Positions 37,590 through 46,192 of a stretch of 64,000 bases of DNA are shown in pieces. Both the position numbers and the translations under genes were made by a program. The notes beneath the pieces are model-generated. The model made no database searches, had not been told where the DNA came from, and saw nothing but the letters and a program-made list of their open reading frames with translations. Each line of letters starts with the position of its first letter. Within the stretch, counting starts at the first letter, position 1. Origin of the DNA: Kumtagia sp964244725 (GTDB lineage Bacteria; Pseudomonadota; Alphaproteobacteria; Rhizobiales; Rhizobiaceae); assembly GCA_964244725.1 (NCBI GenBank), contig CAXTJQ010000003.1, positions 62,001-126,000 of the forward strand, given 5' to 3'.

Positions 37590-38105
37590 ATGATCAACCC
37601 GCGTTCCGCGGCCAAGCCCGCGACTGTATCCGACGATCGCCGCGAGGCAATTCGTTCACTATACATGGAATCACTCCAATTGGTCGAACGGCTGCACCGC
37701 CGTCTGCTTGACGTCATCAAGGACGAGTTCGACCGCAACGGCCGCAGCGACATTAACGCGATCCAAGCGCTGCTGCTTTTCAACATCGGCAACGCCGAAC
37801 TGACCGCCGGCGAACTGCGCTCGCGCGGCTACTATCTCGGCTCGAATGTCTCCTACAACCTGAAGAAACTGGTCGACCTCGGCTTCATCAATCATCAGCG
37901 TTCGCGCATCGACCGGCGTTCGGTGCGCGTCAGCCTGACGCCGAAGGGCGCCGAAATCGCGGTGGTCGTGGGCGGCCTTTACGAGCGCCACATCGGGTCC
38001 ATCGAGCAGGTCGGCGGCATCAACGCCGACGAGTTCAAGCAGATGAACCGCTCGCTGCAGCGCCTCGACCGCTTCTGGAACGACACGATCGCCTACCGGA
38101 TGTGA
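37590..38105 (+). CDS. ldtR: MarR-family regulator LdtR
   Basis: 171-aa winged-helix regulator. The DNA-binding part includes NAIQALLLFNIGNAELTAGELRSRGYYLGSNVSYNLKKLVDLGF and the wing HQRSRIDRRSVRVSLT. The whole sequence has the conserved LdtR pattern, whose Liberibacter and Sinorhizobium homologues activate an L,D-transpeptidase gene and osmotic stress tolerance. The neighbouring L,D-transpeptidase gene 274 bases downstream supports this. A GAGAGGCGAA ribosome-site region precedes the ATG. Confidence 0.88.
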   Translation: MINPRSAAKPATVSDDRREAIRSLYMESLQLVERLHRRLLDVIKDEFDRNGRSDINAIQALLLFNIGNAELTAGELRSRGYYLGSNVSYNLKKLVDLGFINHQRSRIDRRSVRVSLTPKGAEIAVVVGGLYERHIGSIEQVGGINADEFKQMNRSLQRLDRFWNDTIAYRM

Positions 38106-38378
38106 TTTCGCGGGCAGGGCGTATCGCGGCCCGTCGCTCAAGGACCGGCCGGGCGCTTTTCCGCAACACGTTCGGCTGGCCGCGCGTCGCTAGCGCCACT
38201 GGCCACGCTGCCGCCATATTCGAATGAAAATCGAGGCATTGGAAAAAGCCGGCCCGTATCGTCGTGGGCAGGGCGCGCCTTCAACCGATCGTGACGGAGC
38301 CAACTGATGGTTGGCCAATTGTTAAGGTTGGCGGACATATCGTCGAAGGCTTCCTTCGCGACTGAACAAGCGGGACAA

Positions 38379-39647
38379 ATGCCAGTGCTCTTGAACAAGA
38401 CAAGCCGTCGACTTTTCCTGTCCGGGGTGGCCATGCTCGGTGCCGGCTTGATTGCGCAACGCGCCTTCGCAGAAACCGCCGTGGACGATATCCTCAAGTC
38501 GGAGCGCCGCGGCAATTGGGACGATCAGTTCGACGCCAAGGCCAGCCAGGGCGCGAACGTCGCAACCAATCAGCCGATCTTCAGTCCGCAGACCGTGGGC
38601 AACATCGAAGCCGCGATCGCGCAATATCAGGGCATCGTGGCGAGTGGCGGCTGGCCGGAGGTGCCGGCAACCAAGAAGCTGAGGCTGGGCGTGGTCGATC
38701 CCGACGTCGAGGTGCTGCGCAAGCGGTTGATGGTCTCCGGCGACCTTTCGCCCAATGCCGGCATTTCCCCGTCGTTCGACACCTATGTCGATTCCGCCGT
38801 CAAGCGCTTCCAACTCCGTCACGGATTGCCCGGCGACGGCGTCATGGGCCAGTACACCTACAAGGCGATGAACGTTTCGGCGCCGGTGCGCCTCGGCCAG
38901 CTCCAGACCAACCTGGTTCGCGTCAACACGATGTCCGGCGACCTTGGACCCCGCTACGTCATGGTCAACGTTCCGGCCGCCGCGATCGAGGCGGTCGACA
39001 ACGGCCGCGTCGTGCTGCGACATACCGCGATCGTCGGCAAGATCGACCGCCAGACGCCGTTGCTGAACTCCAAGATCAACGAGATTATCGTCAACCCCTA
39101 TTGGAACGCGCCGGTATCGATCGTCCGCAAGGACATCATCCCGTTGATGCGCAAGGATCCGACCTACCTGGCCAAGAACCACATCCGTCTGTTCGCGCCC
39201 GACGGCGGCGAGGTCGATCCCACGGCGGTCGACTGGTCGACCGAGGACGCGGTCAAGTACCGCTTCCGCCAGGATCCGGGTTCGGGCAACGCCATGGCGT
39301 CCGTGAAGATCAACTTCCCGAGCCCCGAGGGGGTGTACATGCACGATACGCCGCAGCAGAGCCTGTTCGGCAAGCTGATGCGCTTCGATTCGTCGGGCTG
39401 CGTCCGCGTCCAGAATGTGCGCGACCTCGTAACCTGGGTGTTGCGCGACACTCCCGGCTGGACGCGTCAGCATTTCGAGCAGACGATCAAGGGCGGCGAA
39501 AATACCCCGATCGCCGTGACCAATCCTGTGCCGGTCTATTTCACCTATGTGACGGCATGGTCGACCGGCGAAAGCGTCGTCCAGTTTCGCGACGACATCT
39601 ATGCGCGCGATGGCGTCCAGGAGTTGCAGATCACATCGGCGCTTTGA
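38379..39647 (+). CDS. ldtP: L,D-transpeptidase with peptidoglycan-binding domain
   Basis: 422-aa exported enzyme that makes 3-3 cross-links in peptidoglycan or attaches proteins to it. The N-terminus TSRRLFLSG plus hydrophobic stretch and AFA site looks like a Tat signal. A PG-binding-1 type repeat is seen at VLRKRLMVSGD to FQLRHGLPGDGVMG. The YkuD catalytic block has His in YMHDTPQ and Cys in SSGCVRVQN. The start at ATG 38379 is chosen with GGGA just upstream; the frame is open 72 bases further. Likely controlled by LdtR. Confidence 0.9.
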   Translation: MPVLLNKTSRRLFLSGVAMLGAGLIAQRAFAETAVDDILKSERRGNWDDQFDAKASQGANVATNQPIFSPQTVGNIEAAIAQYQGIVASGGWPEVPATKKLRLGVVDPDVEVLRKRLMVSGDLSPNAGISPSFDTYVDSAVKRFQLRHGLPGDGVMGQYTYKAMNVSAPVRLGQLQTNLVRVNTMSGDLGPRYVMVNVPAAAIEAVDNGRVVLRHTAIVGKIDRQTPLLNSKINEIIVNPYWNAPVSIVRKDIIPLMRKDPTYLAKNHIRLFAPDGGEVDPTAVDWSTEDAVKYRFRQDPGSGNAMASVKINFPSPEGVYMHDTPQQSLFGKLMRFDSSGCVRVQNVRDLVTWVLRDTPGWTRQHFEQTIKGGENTPIAVTNPVPVYFTYVTAWSTGESVVQFRDDIYARDGVQELQITSAL

Positions 39648-39668
39648 GATTCACGAACCCGAAGTTGC

Positions 39669-39692
39669 AGGCCGCCTCCGGACGGCCTTTGC
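39669..39692 (+). terminator. possible terminator after ldtP
   Basis: AGGCCG (39669-39674) and CGGCCT (39683-39688) form a 6-bp GC-rich stem with an 8-base loop, followed by a short T-rich run. It lies 22 bases after the stop. Weak but well placed. Confidence 0.4.
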
Positions 39693-39823
39693 GTTTGGCG
39701 GATGCGAGCGCGCCGCCGGCACAGGATATGGCGCAAAGGAATGTAGCGATCGACCGGAGGCTGGTGTAAGTCGGCCATGCCAGTCATTCCCGCACTCGAC
39801 GGGACGAGCAAGGACCTTTCGTC

Positions 39824-41137
39824 ATGGACACCGCGTCGACAGCCCCGAGCCACCTCGCGACATTCTTCACGACGCCGCTCGAGGAAGCCGATCCGGACAT
39901 CTTCCGCTCGATCCGCTCAGAACTCGGCCGCCAGCGCCACGAGATCGAACTGATCGCCTCGGAAAACATCGTGTCGCGCGCCGTGCTCGAGGCGCAGGGC
40001 TCGATCATGACCAACAAATATGCCGAGGGCTATCCCGGCAAGCGCTATTATGGCGGCTGCGAGTTCGTCGATATCGCCGAGCAGCTGGCGATTGACCGCG
40101 CCAAGGAGCTGTTCGGCTGCAATTTCGCTAATGTGCAGCCGAATTCCGGCAGTCAAATGAACCAGGCGGTCTTTCTGGCGCTGCTGCAACCTGGCGACAC
40201 CTTCATGGGGCTCGATCTCAATTCGGGGGGGCACCTCACCCATGGTTCGCCGGTCAATATGTCCGGCAAATGGTTCAACGTCGTTTCCTACGGCGTTCGC
40301 CGCGAAGACCACCTGCTCGATATGGATGCGATCGAAAGGCAGGCGCATGAATCGAAACCGAAGCTCATCCTTGCCGGCGGCACCGCCTATTCGCGCGTCT
40401 GGGACTGGAAGCGGTTCCGCGAGATCGCCGATGCCGTCGGCGCGTATCTGATGGTCGACATGGCTCACATCGCAGGTCTCGTGGCCGGCCGCGTGCACCC
40501 CTCGCCAATCCAGCACGCCCATGTCTGCACCACCACCACGCACAAGTCCCTGCGGGGCCCTCGCGGCGGCATGATCCTGACCAACGACGAGGACCTTGCC
40601 AAGAAGATGAACTCGGCCGTCTTTCCGGGACTGCAGGGCGGACCGCTTATGCATGTCATCGCGGCGAAGGCAGTGGCCTTCGGCGAGGCGCTGAAGCCGG
40701 ATTTCAAGGATTATGCGAGGAACGTCGTCGACAATGCCAAGACGCTGGCCGCGACCCTCAAGCAGACCGGTCTCGACATCGTGTCCGACGGCACCGACAA
40801 CCATCTCATGCTGGTCGACCTCCGGCCGAAGAACGCCACCGGCAAGCGCGCCGAGGCCGCGCTCGGGCGCGCCAACATCACCTGCAACAAGAACGGCATC
40901 CCTTTCGACCCGGAAAAGCCGTTCGTCACATCCGGCGTGCGACTGGGAACCCCCGCCGGCACGACGCGCGGCTTCGGCGCGGCTGAATTCCAGGAGATCG
41001 GCAGCCTGATTGCCGAGGTGCTCGACGGCTTGAAAACGGCGAACTCCGACGAGGGCAATGCCTCCGTCGAAGCGGGCGTGAAAGCGAAGGTCATGGCGCT
41101 GACGGGTCGCTTCCCGATGTACCCGTATCTGGGATGA
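39824..41137 (+). CDS. glyA: serine hydroxymethyltransferase
   Basis: 437-aa PLP enzyme converting serine and tetrahydrofolate to glycine and methylene-THF. The substrate loop is ELIASENIVSRAVLEAQGS, the glycine-rich segment is YAEGYPGKRYYGGCEFVD, and the PLP lysine is in VCTTTTHKSLRGPRGG. Length is normal. It is followed by nrdR after 8 bases, the usual alphaproteobacterial arrangement. Confidence 0.97.
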   Translation: MDTASTAPSHLATFFTTPLEEADPDIFRSIRSELGRQRHEIELIASENIVSRAVLEAQGSIMTNKYAEGYPGKRYYGGCEFVDIAEQLAIDRAKELFGCNFANVQPNSGSQMNQAVFLALLQPGDTFMGLDLNSGGHLTHGSPVNMSGKWFNVVSYGVRREDHLLDMDAIERQAHESKPKLILAGGTAYSRVWDWKRFREIADAVGAYLMVDMAHIAGLVAGRVHPSPIQHAHVCTTTTHKSLRGPRGGMILTNDEDLAKKMNSAVFPGLQGGPLMHVIAAKAVAFGEALKPDFKDYARNVVDNAKTLAATLKQTGLDIVSDGTDNHLMLVDLRPKNATGKRAEAALGRANITCNKNGIPFDPEKPFVTSGVRLGTPAGTTRGFGAAEFQEIGSLIAEVLDGLKTANSDEGNASVEAGVKAKVMALTGRFPMYPYLG

Positions 41138-41145
41138 GCGACTGA

Positions 41146-41610
41146 ATGCGCTGCCCTTATTGCCAGTCCGAAGACACGCAGGTGAAGGATTCGCGGCCCG
41201 CCGAGGACGGCGCGGCGATCCGCCGCCGCCGTGTCTGTCCCGATTGCGGCGGCCGGTTCACGACCTTCGAGCGCGTCCAGCTGCGCGACCTCGTCGTCAC
41301 GAAGAAGTCGGGCCGAAAAGTCCCGTTCAGCCGCGACAAGCTGCTGCGCTCGGTCGAGATCGCGCTGCGCAAGCGCAACGTCGAGCCCGAGCGGGTCGAC
41401 CGCGCGGTGACGGGCATCGTGCGGCAACTTGAAAGCTCGGGCGAGACCGAAATCGGATCCGGCGAGATCGGCCGCCTCGTCATGGAGGCGCTCAAGGCGC
41501 TCGATGACGTGGCCTATGTCCGCTACGCCTCCGTCTATCGCGACTTCCGCGAGGCGAAGGATTTTCACGACGTGCTGGGCGAATTGAAGGCCGAAGAGGA
41601 TGCGGCCTGA
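41146..41610 (+). CDS. nrdR: transcriptional repressor NrdR
   Basis: 154-aa repressor of ribonucleotide reductase genes. The zinc ribbon uses MRCPYC and VCPDCGGRF (residues about 3-34). An ATP-cone (about 49-139) follows with KKSGRKVPFSRDKLLRSV, which senses ATP/dATP. It lies 8 bases after glyA and 3 before ribD, so it is part of one transcript. Confidence 0.97.
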   Translation: MRCPYCQSEDTQVKDSRPAEDGAAIRRRRVCPDCGGRFTTFERVQLRDLVVTKKSGRKVPFSRDKLLRSVEIALRKRNVEPERVDRAVTGIVRQLESSGETEIGSGEIGRLVMEALKALDDVAYVRYASVYRDFREAKDFHDVLGELKAEEDAA

Positions 41611-41613
41611 GCG

Positions 41614-42741
41614 ATGGACCGCGGATGGCCCGGAGAGGCGCAAGCCGCGCTCGATCGGCGCTTCATGGCGGCGGCGATCCGGTTGGCGGCGCGCCATTCG
41701 AGCCTGACGTCGACCAATCCCTCGGTCGGCGCGTTGATCGTGCGGGACGATGGCGCCGGTCCGACGATCGTCGGACGCGGCGTGACCGCGCTCGGCGGCA
41801 GGCCGCATGCCGAGACGCACGCTCTGGCGCAAGCAGGCGAACTGGCGCGCGGCGCGACGGCGTACGTGACGCTGGAGCCCTGCGCTCATCACGGCCGCAC
41901 CCCGCCTTGCGCCAACGCGCTCGTCACGGCCGGGATCGCCCGTTTGGTTGGCGCGGCCGCTGATCCAGACGACCGCGTGTCGGGCAAGGGCTATGCCATT
42001 GTCCGCGCCGCGGGCGTCGCCGTGGTCGAGGGCGTGCTTGCGGCCGAAGCCGCCGATCGGCTCGCCGGTTACCTGATTCGATCGCTTAGGAAGCGGCCGG
42101 AAGTGACTCTCAAGCTTGCGCTTTCGAGCGACGGGATGATCGGGCGTTTGCATCAGGGCCAGATCGCGATCACCGGACCTGCGGCGCGCCGGCAGGTGCA
42201 GATGATGCGCGCCGATTGCGATGCGATCCTCGTGGGCGTCGGCACGGCGGAGGCCGACGATCCCGAACTGACCGTCCGTCTGCCGGGCCTGGAAGCGCGC
42301 TCGCCGGCGCGCATAATCCTGGATCGCAATGCGAGGCTCTCGCCGACTTCGCAACTCGCCTTGAGCGCGAGACAGACGCCGGTCTACCTCGCGGTCGGCC
42401 AGGACGCCGCAGCCGCGCGCCGGCGGGCGTTGGAAAACCTTGGCGTGCGCTCGATCGCCACCGAGATGGTGGATGGCGGCATCGCGCTTCCCGAATTGCT
42501 CGAGGACCTGGCCGCTCAGGGGATGGCGACCCTCCTTGTCGAGGGCGGCGCGCACACGGCGCGACGCTTCCTGGAGGACGATCTGGTCGACCGGCTCGCG
42601 CTGTTTCGCGGTCCGGACGCGGTCGGCGCGGATGGCGTCGCGTCGCCCATCGACCACGAGAGCGTCCCGGCGCAATTCACTCTCCGGCGCACCGCCATGT
42701 TCGGCCCCGACGCCTACAGGGAATGGACGAGGAAAATCTGA
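41614..42741 (+). CDS. ribD: riboflavin biosynthesis deaminase/reductase RibD
   Basis: 375-aa bifunctional enzyme for steps 2 and 3 of riboflavin synthesis. The N-terminal deaminase has zinc ligands in PHAETHAL and EPCAHHGRTPPC. The C-terminal reductase (from about residue 150) has VTLKLALSSDGMIG, DAILVGVGTAEADDPELT and LLVEGGAHTARRFL. The stop overlaps the ribE start (TGATG). Confidence 0.95.
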   Translation: MDRGWPGEAQAALDRRFMAAAIRLAARHSSLTSTNPSVGALIVRDDGAGPTIVGRGVTALGGRPHAETHALAQAGELARGATAYVTLEPCAHHGRTPPCANALVTAGIARLVGAAADPDDRVSGKGYAIVRAAGVAVVEGVLAAEAADRLAGYLIRSLRKRPEVTLKLALSSDGMIGRLHQGQIAITGPAARRQVQMMRADCDAILVGVGTAEADDPELTVRLPGLEARSPARIILDRNARLSPTSQLALSARQTPVYLAVGQDAAAARRRALENLGVRSIATEMVDGGIALPELLEDLAAQGMATLLVEGGAHTARRFLEDDLVDRLALFRGPDAVGADGVASPIDHESVPAQFTLRRTAMFGPDAYREWTRKI

Positions 42742-43358
42742 TGTTCACCGGGATTGTCACCGATGTCGGCCGCATCGAAGCCGCCTCGCCCCTGCCGAAG
42801 GGCGTCCGGTTCCGTGTCGCCACCAGCTACGATCCCGCCACCATCGCCGTCGGCGCGTCGATCTCCACCGCGGGTGTCTGCCTGACGGTCGTGTCCTTGC
42901 CGCAAGAGGACTCGAACGAACGCTGGTTCGAGGTCGAGGCGTGGGAGGAAGCGTTGCGCCTGACCACGGCCTCCCGGTGGCGGGCGGGATCGCGCGTCAA
43001 CCTCGAGCGCGCGCTGAGGATCGGCGATGAACTCGGCGGTCACATCGTCTCCGGCCACATCGACGGCATGGCCGAGATCGTCGCGCGCGAGGACGAAGGC
43101 GAGGCGGTGCGCTTCCGCATCGAAGCGCCCCGCCACCTGGCGAAATTCATCGCGCCCAAGGGGTCCGTCGCCCTCGATGGCGCGTCGCTCACCGTGAATC
43201 GCGTGGATGGCCGCGTCTTCGACGTGCTGCTCATCCATCATTCGCTCACCGTCACGACCTGGGGCGAGCGCCAAGCCGGCGACCGCGTCAATCTGGAGGT
43301 CGACACCATGGCGCGCTACGCGGCGCGGCTCGCGGAGGCGGCGGGGCAGGGGTTGTGA
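42741..43358 (+). CDS. ribE: riboflavin synthase alpha chain
   Basis: 205-aa enzyme that dismutates two lumazine molecules to riboflavin. The two-repeat structure starts MFTGIVTDVGRI, with GVCLTVV in the first repeat and GHIVSGHIDG plus DGASLTVN in the second. It overlaps ribD upstream and a tiny membrane-protein ORF downstream (GTGA). Confidence 0.95.
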   Translation: MFTGIVTDVGRIEAASPLPKGVRFRVATSYDPATIAVGASISTAGVCLTVVSLPQEDSNERWFEVEAWEEALRLTTASRWRAGSRVNLERALRIGDELGGHIVSGHIDGMAEIVAREDEGEAVRFRIEAPRHLAKFIAPKGSVALDGASLTVNRVDGRVFDVLLIHHSLTVTTWGERQAGDRVNLEVDTMARYAARLAEAAGQGL

Positions 43359-43588
43359 CCCAGATCGACAACGGACGCACGAAGCTCTCGGCCAACGCGC
43401 TGGACCGAGCCTCGACGGCATGCTTCACGGTCGGCATACTCACGCCTACGGCAGGTTACCTTTATGGGTTTGTCAGTTTCGACAGGTTCATCGATGCGAC
43501 TTGGCTTCTGACAGCGGCAGGCGGTCGGCTTATCGCCACGATTGCACTACATCTATCGGCAAGAAAAATTCCGGCGAGACTAAGATAA
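43355..43588 (+). CDS. small two-helix membrane protein in the rib operon
   Basis: 77-aa predicted protein with hydrophobic segments at about residues 22-42 and 48-67 and a basic end. GTG start overlaps the ribE stop, and its own TAA overlaps the next ATG. Amino-acid use is that of a real membrane protein, not a random GC-rich frame. Similar small proteins occur in other alphaproteobacteria, as far as I recall. Function unknown. Confidence 0.55.
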   Translation: MTQIDNGRTKLSANALDRASTACFTVGILTPTAGYLYGFVSFDRFIDATWLLTAAGGRLIATIALHLSARKIPARLR

Positions 43589-43698
43589 TGAGCTTCAGCA
43601 ACCCGATGTTTTGGTTCACGTCGCTTGGAATGCCGGCCATTGTGGTTATCGGCGCCTACATTGCCGTGCGCCTGCACGAGCGGTCGCTGAAGCGCTGA
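43588..43698 (+). CDS. 36-aa single-helix membrane protein
   Basis: MSFSNPMFWFTSLGMPAIVV and a basic tail (RLHERSLKR): a one-helix micropeptide. Its ATG overlaps the stop of the preceding ORF (TAATG), so it would be translated by coupling; no separate ribosome site is evident. Lies before ribH. Function unknown. Confidence 0.45.
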   Translation: MSFSNPMFWFTSLGMPAIVVIGAYIAVRLHERSLKR

Positions 43699-43767
43699 CG
43701 CCTCCGCAATCGATCGCTTGCGGTCGACCGTCCTTCGGCATAAGCCACGGCGACCCCGGAGACTTGA

Positions 43768-44259
43768 ATGGCAGCCACGTCGCATTCCAGCAGCGCCTTT
43801 TCCGTGCCGAGCAAGCCGGCGCATATTCTGATCGTCGAAGCGCGTTTTTACGACGACCTCGCCGATGCCCTGCTGGATGGCGCAAAGGCGGCGCTGGACG
43901 AAGCCGGCGCGACCCACGATCTCGTCACGGTGCCGGGCGCGCTCGAAATCCCCGCGATCATATCTTTCGCCCTCGACGGCGCGGAAGAGGGCGGTGCGTA
44001 CTACGACGGCTACGTTGCGCTTGGCGCGGTCATCCGCGGCGACACCTACCATTTCGACATCGTCGCCAATGAATCGTCGCGCGCGCTGATGGACCTCGCG
44101 GTCGACGAGTCGATTGCGATCGGCAACGGCATCCTCACCACCGAAAATGCGGAGCAGGCCTGGACCCGGGCGCGCCGCGCCGAAGGCGACAAGGGCGGTT
44201 TCGCGGCCCGCGCGGCGCTGACCATGATCGCGCACAAGGAACGGTTCGGGGCGCGGTGA
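43768..44259 (+). CDS. ribH: 6,7-dimethyl-8-ribityllumazine synthase
   Basis: 163-aa enzyme that condenses the RibD product with dihydroxybutanone phosphate. Conserved parts are ILIVEARFYDDLADALLDGA, VPGALEIPAII, the catalytic LGAVIRGDTYHFDIVANE and GNGILTTENAEQAW. It has a short Ser/Ala-rich N-terminus. Its stop overlaps the nusB GTG start. Confidence 0.95.
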   Translation: MAATSHSSSAFSVPSKPAHILIVEARFYDDLADALLDGAKAALDEAGATHDLVTVPGALEIPAIISFALDGAEEGGAYYDGYVALGAVIRGDTYHFDIVANESSRALMDLAVDESIAIGNGILTTENAEQAWTRARRAEGDKGGFAARAALTMIAHKERFGAR

Positions 44260-44765
44260 CGGTGAGCAAGATGCCAGAGGCCGTCGAACAACACCCTGTC
44301 CGTCACGCCAACAAGCGCGGCGCGGCTCGCCTCGCGGCTGTGCAGGCCCTCTACCAGATGGATGTGGCTGGAACGGGCGTTCTTGAGATCGCGGCGGAAT
44401 ACGAGGGCTACCGGCTCGGCAAGGAGGTCGACGGGGAGATCTACCGCCAAGCCGACGCGCAATGGTTCCGGGCGATCCTGTCGGGCGTGGTCGAGAACCA
44501 GAAGACCGTCGATCCGATCATCCGCGAGGCGCTGACCGAGGATTGGCCCCTGTCGCGCCTGGATTCGACGCTGCGGGCGATGTTGCGCGCCGGCGTCTAC
44601 GAGCTGATGCACCGGCTCGACGTGCCGGTGGCCGTGGTGATTTCGGAATATGTCGACATCGCCAAGGCCTTCTACCTCGACGAGGAACCGAAACTGGTCA
44701 ACGCGGTGCTCGACCGCGTGGCGCGCCGGGTGCGCGGCGAAGGCCGCGGCAAGGGCCAGTTCTGA
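44256..44765 (+). CDS. nusB: transcription antitermination factor NusB
   Basis: 169-aa all-helical RNA-binding protein that joins NusE at boxA in rRNA operons. Family signatures: KRGAARLAAVQALYQMDV, RLDSTLRAMLRAGVYELMHR and SEYVDIAKAFYLDEEPKLVNAVLDRVAR. GTG start overlapping ribH, and TGATG coupling to the following MFS gene. Confidence 0.95.
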   Translation: MTVSKMPEAVEQHPVRHANKRGAARLAAVQALYQMDVAGTGVLEIAAEYEGYRLGKEVDGEIYRQADAQWFRAILSGVVENQKTVDPIIREALTEDWPLSRLDSTLRAMLRAGVYELMHRLDVPVAVVISEYVDIAKAFYLDEEPKLVNAVLDRVARRVRGEGRGKGQF

Positions 44766-45970
44766 TGGATGGCGCGGTGCGCGAGGCGCGCCGGACGGCG
44801 CTGATCCTGGCGACCTCGCAGGCGATCATCGGCTCGGCCGCGCCGATTTCGATCTCGATCGGCGCGCTTGCGGGCTACCAATTGTTAGGCCTGGACAAGG
44901 CGCTTGCGACCGCGCCGGTGACCGGCTTTAACGTCGGAGTTGCGCTTGGCGCGGCGCCGGCGGCCGCGATCATCAAGCGCGCCGGCCAACGCAACGGCTT
45001 TCAGATCGGCACGCTCATCACCGCCGCGGGCGGCGCCTTGGCGACGCTCGCGTTGTTCCAGGGTTCGTTCTGGCTCTTCGTCGCCGGTCTGCTGACCGTC
45101 GGACTCGGCGGCGCGTTCGTCCAGCAGTTCCGTTTCGCCGCCGCCGACAATGCGACTCCCGAATTCAAGGCGCGCGCGATTTCTTTCGTGCTCGCTGGCG
45201 GGATCATCACGGCGGTGGTCGGCCCCCAGATCGTCATCTTCACGCATGATCTGATCCGATCCGTGCCGTTTGCCGGCTCATTCGCCTCGATCCTCGCGCT
45301 CGCGGCGACCGGAGCTGTCATCCTCTCTTTTTTGCCTCCGGCGGGCCCGATCCAGGGCGTGGCCGGCGGCGACTCGCCTCCGGCGAGACCGCTGGCGCAC
45401 ATCGTCGCCCAGCCGCGTTTCCTCGTCGGCCTGACCTGCGCCATCGGTTCCTACGCCTTGATGAGCTTCGTCATGACCGGCGCGCCTCTGGCGATGGTCG
45501 GATGCGGCCTCTCCTCGAACGATGCGACGCTCGGCATTTCCTGGCACGTCATGGCGATGTTCGGCCCGAGCTTCTTCACCGGCCGCCTGATCCATCGTTT
45601 CGGCGTCGAGCGGATCATCGTCCTGGGACTGGGTTTGCTGGTCGCCTGCGGGTTCGTCGCCCTGTCCGGCCTGGCGCTGTGGCAATTCTGGAGCGCGCTC
45701 ATCCTGCTCGGCCTGGGCTGGAATTTCGGCTTCATCGGCGCGACCGCCATGGTCGCGGAGACCTACCGGCCGTCGGAGAAAGGCAAGGTCCAGGGCTTGC
45801 ATGACTCCGTCCTGTTCGGCTCGGTGGCGTGCGCATCGCTGATGTCGGGCGCGGTCTACAACGCCTGGGGCTGGGCGATGCTCAACTGGATCATTTTTCC
45901 GGTTGCCTTGCTTTGTTTCACGGCGCTGTCGGTACAACGCCGCTTGTCCGCGCGCGCAAGGACGGCCTGA
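44765..45970 (+). CDS. MFS transporter
   Basis: 401-aa, 12-helix transporter beginning ATG 44765 and overlapping the nusB stop by one base. Parts include ATSQAIIGSAAPISISIGALAG in helix 1, VGLGGAFVQQFRFAAAD in the first half and GLGWNFGFIGATAMV in the second. It resembles the YajR/permease-like MFS often found after nusB in Hyphomicrobiales. Substrate unknown. Confidence 0.88.
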   Translation: MDGAVREARRTALILATSQAIIGSAAPISISIGALAGYQLLGLDKALATAPVTGFNVGVALGAAPAAAIIKRAGQRNGFQIGTLITAAGGALATLALFQGSFWLFVAGLLTVGLGGAFVQQFRFAAADNATPEFKARAISFVLAGGIITAVVGPQIVIFTHDLIRSVPFAGSFASILALAATGAVILSFLPPAGPIQGVAGGDSPPARPLAHIVAQPRFLVGLTCAIGSYALMSFVMTGAPLAMVGCGLSSNDATLGISWHVMAMFGPSFFTGRLIHRFGVERIIVLGLGLLVACGFVALSGLALWQFWSALILLGLGWNFGFIGATAMVAETYRPSEKGKVQGLHDSVLFGSVACASLMSGAVYNAWGWAMLNWIIFPVALLCFTALSVQRRLSARARTA

Positions 45971-46192
45971 CCCCATCATTTCAATCGATCATATCGGGCC
46001 TTTCGCCGGAGTGGTTTCCTGGCGCTTCGGGCCGCTGCGGCGAAACCCGGACAGAACGCCAACAAGACCTTGACGATGGGGGAGGCGTTTCGCATACACC
46101 CATGTCGGGCGCCGGTTTTCGCATGCGCAAACTCCGGTGACGGTCAACGGTTCGGAAGGGGTTTCCGGGCCACATCAAGGAAAAATCTGGCA

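Noticed and set aside
42600..43800. Possible FMN riboswitch or separate promoter in the riboflavin genes
   Set aside because: Genes overlap or are coupled and no RFN-like leader is visible upstream of ribD or ribE.
46001..46045. Distant 8-base inverted repeat (TTTCGCCG/CGGCGAAA) upstream of hppA
   Set aside because: Arms are 29 bases apart in a GC-rich region; expected by chance and not followed by a T-run.
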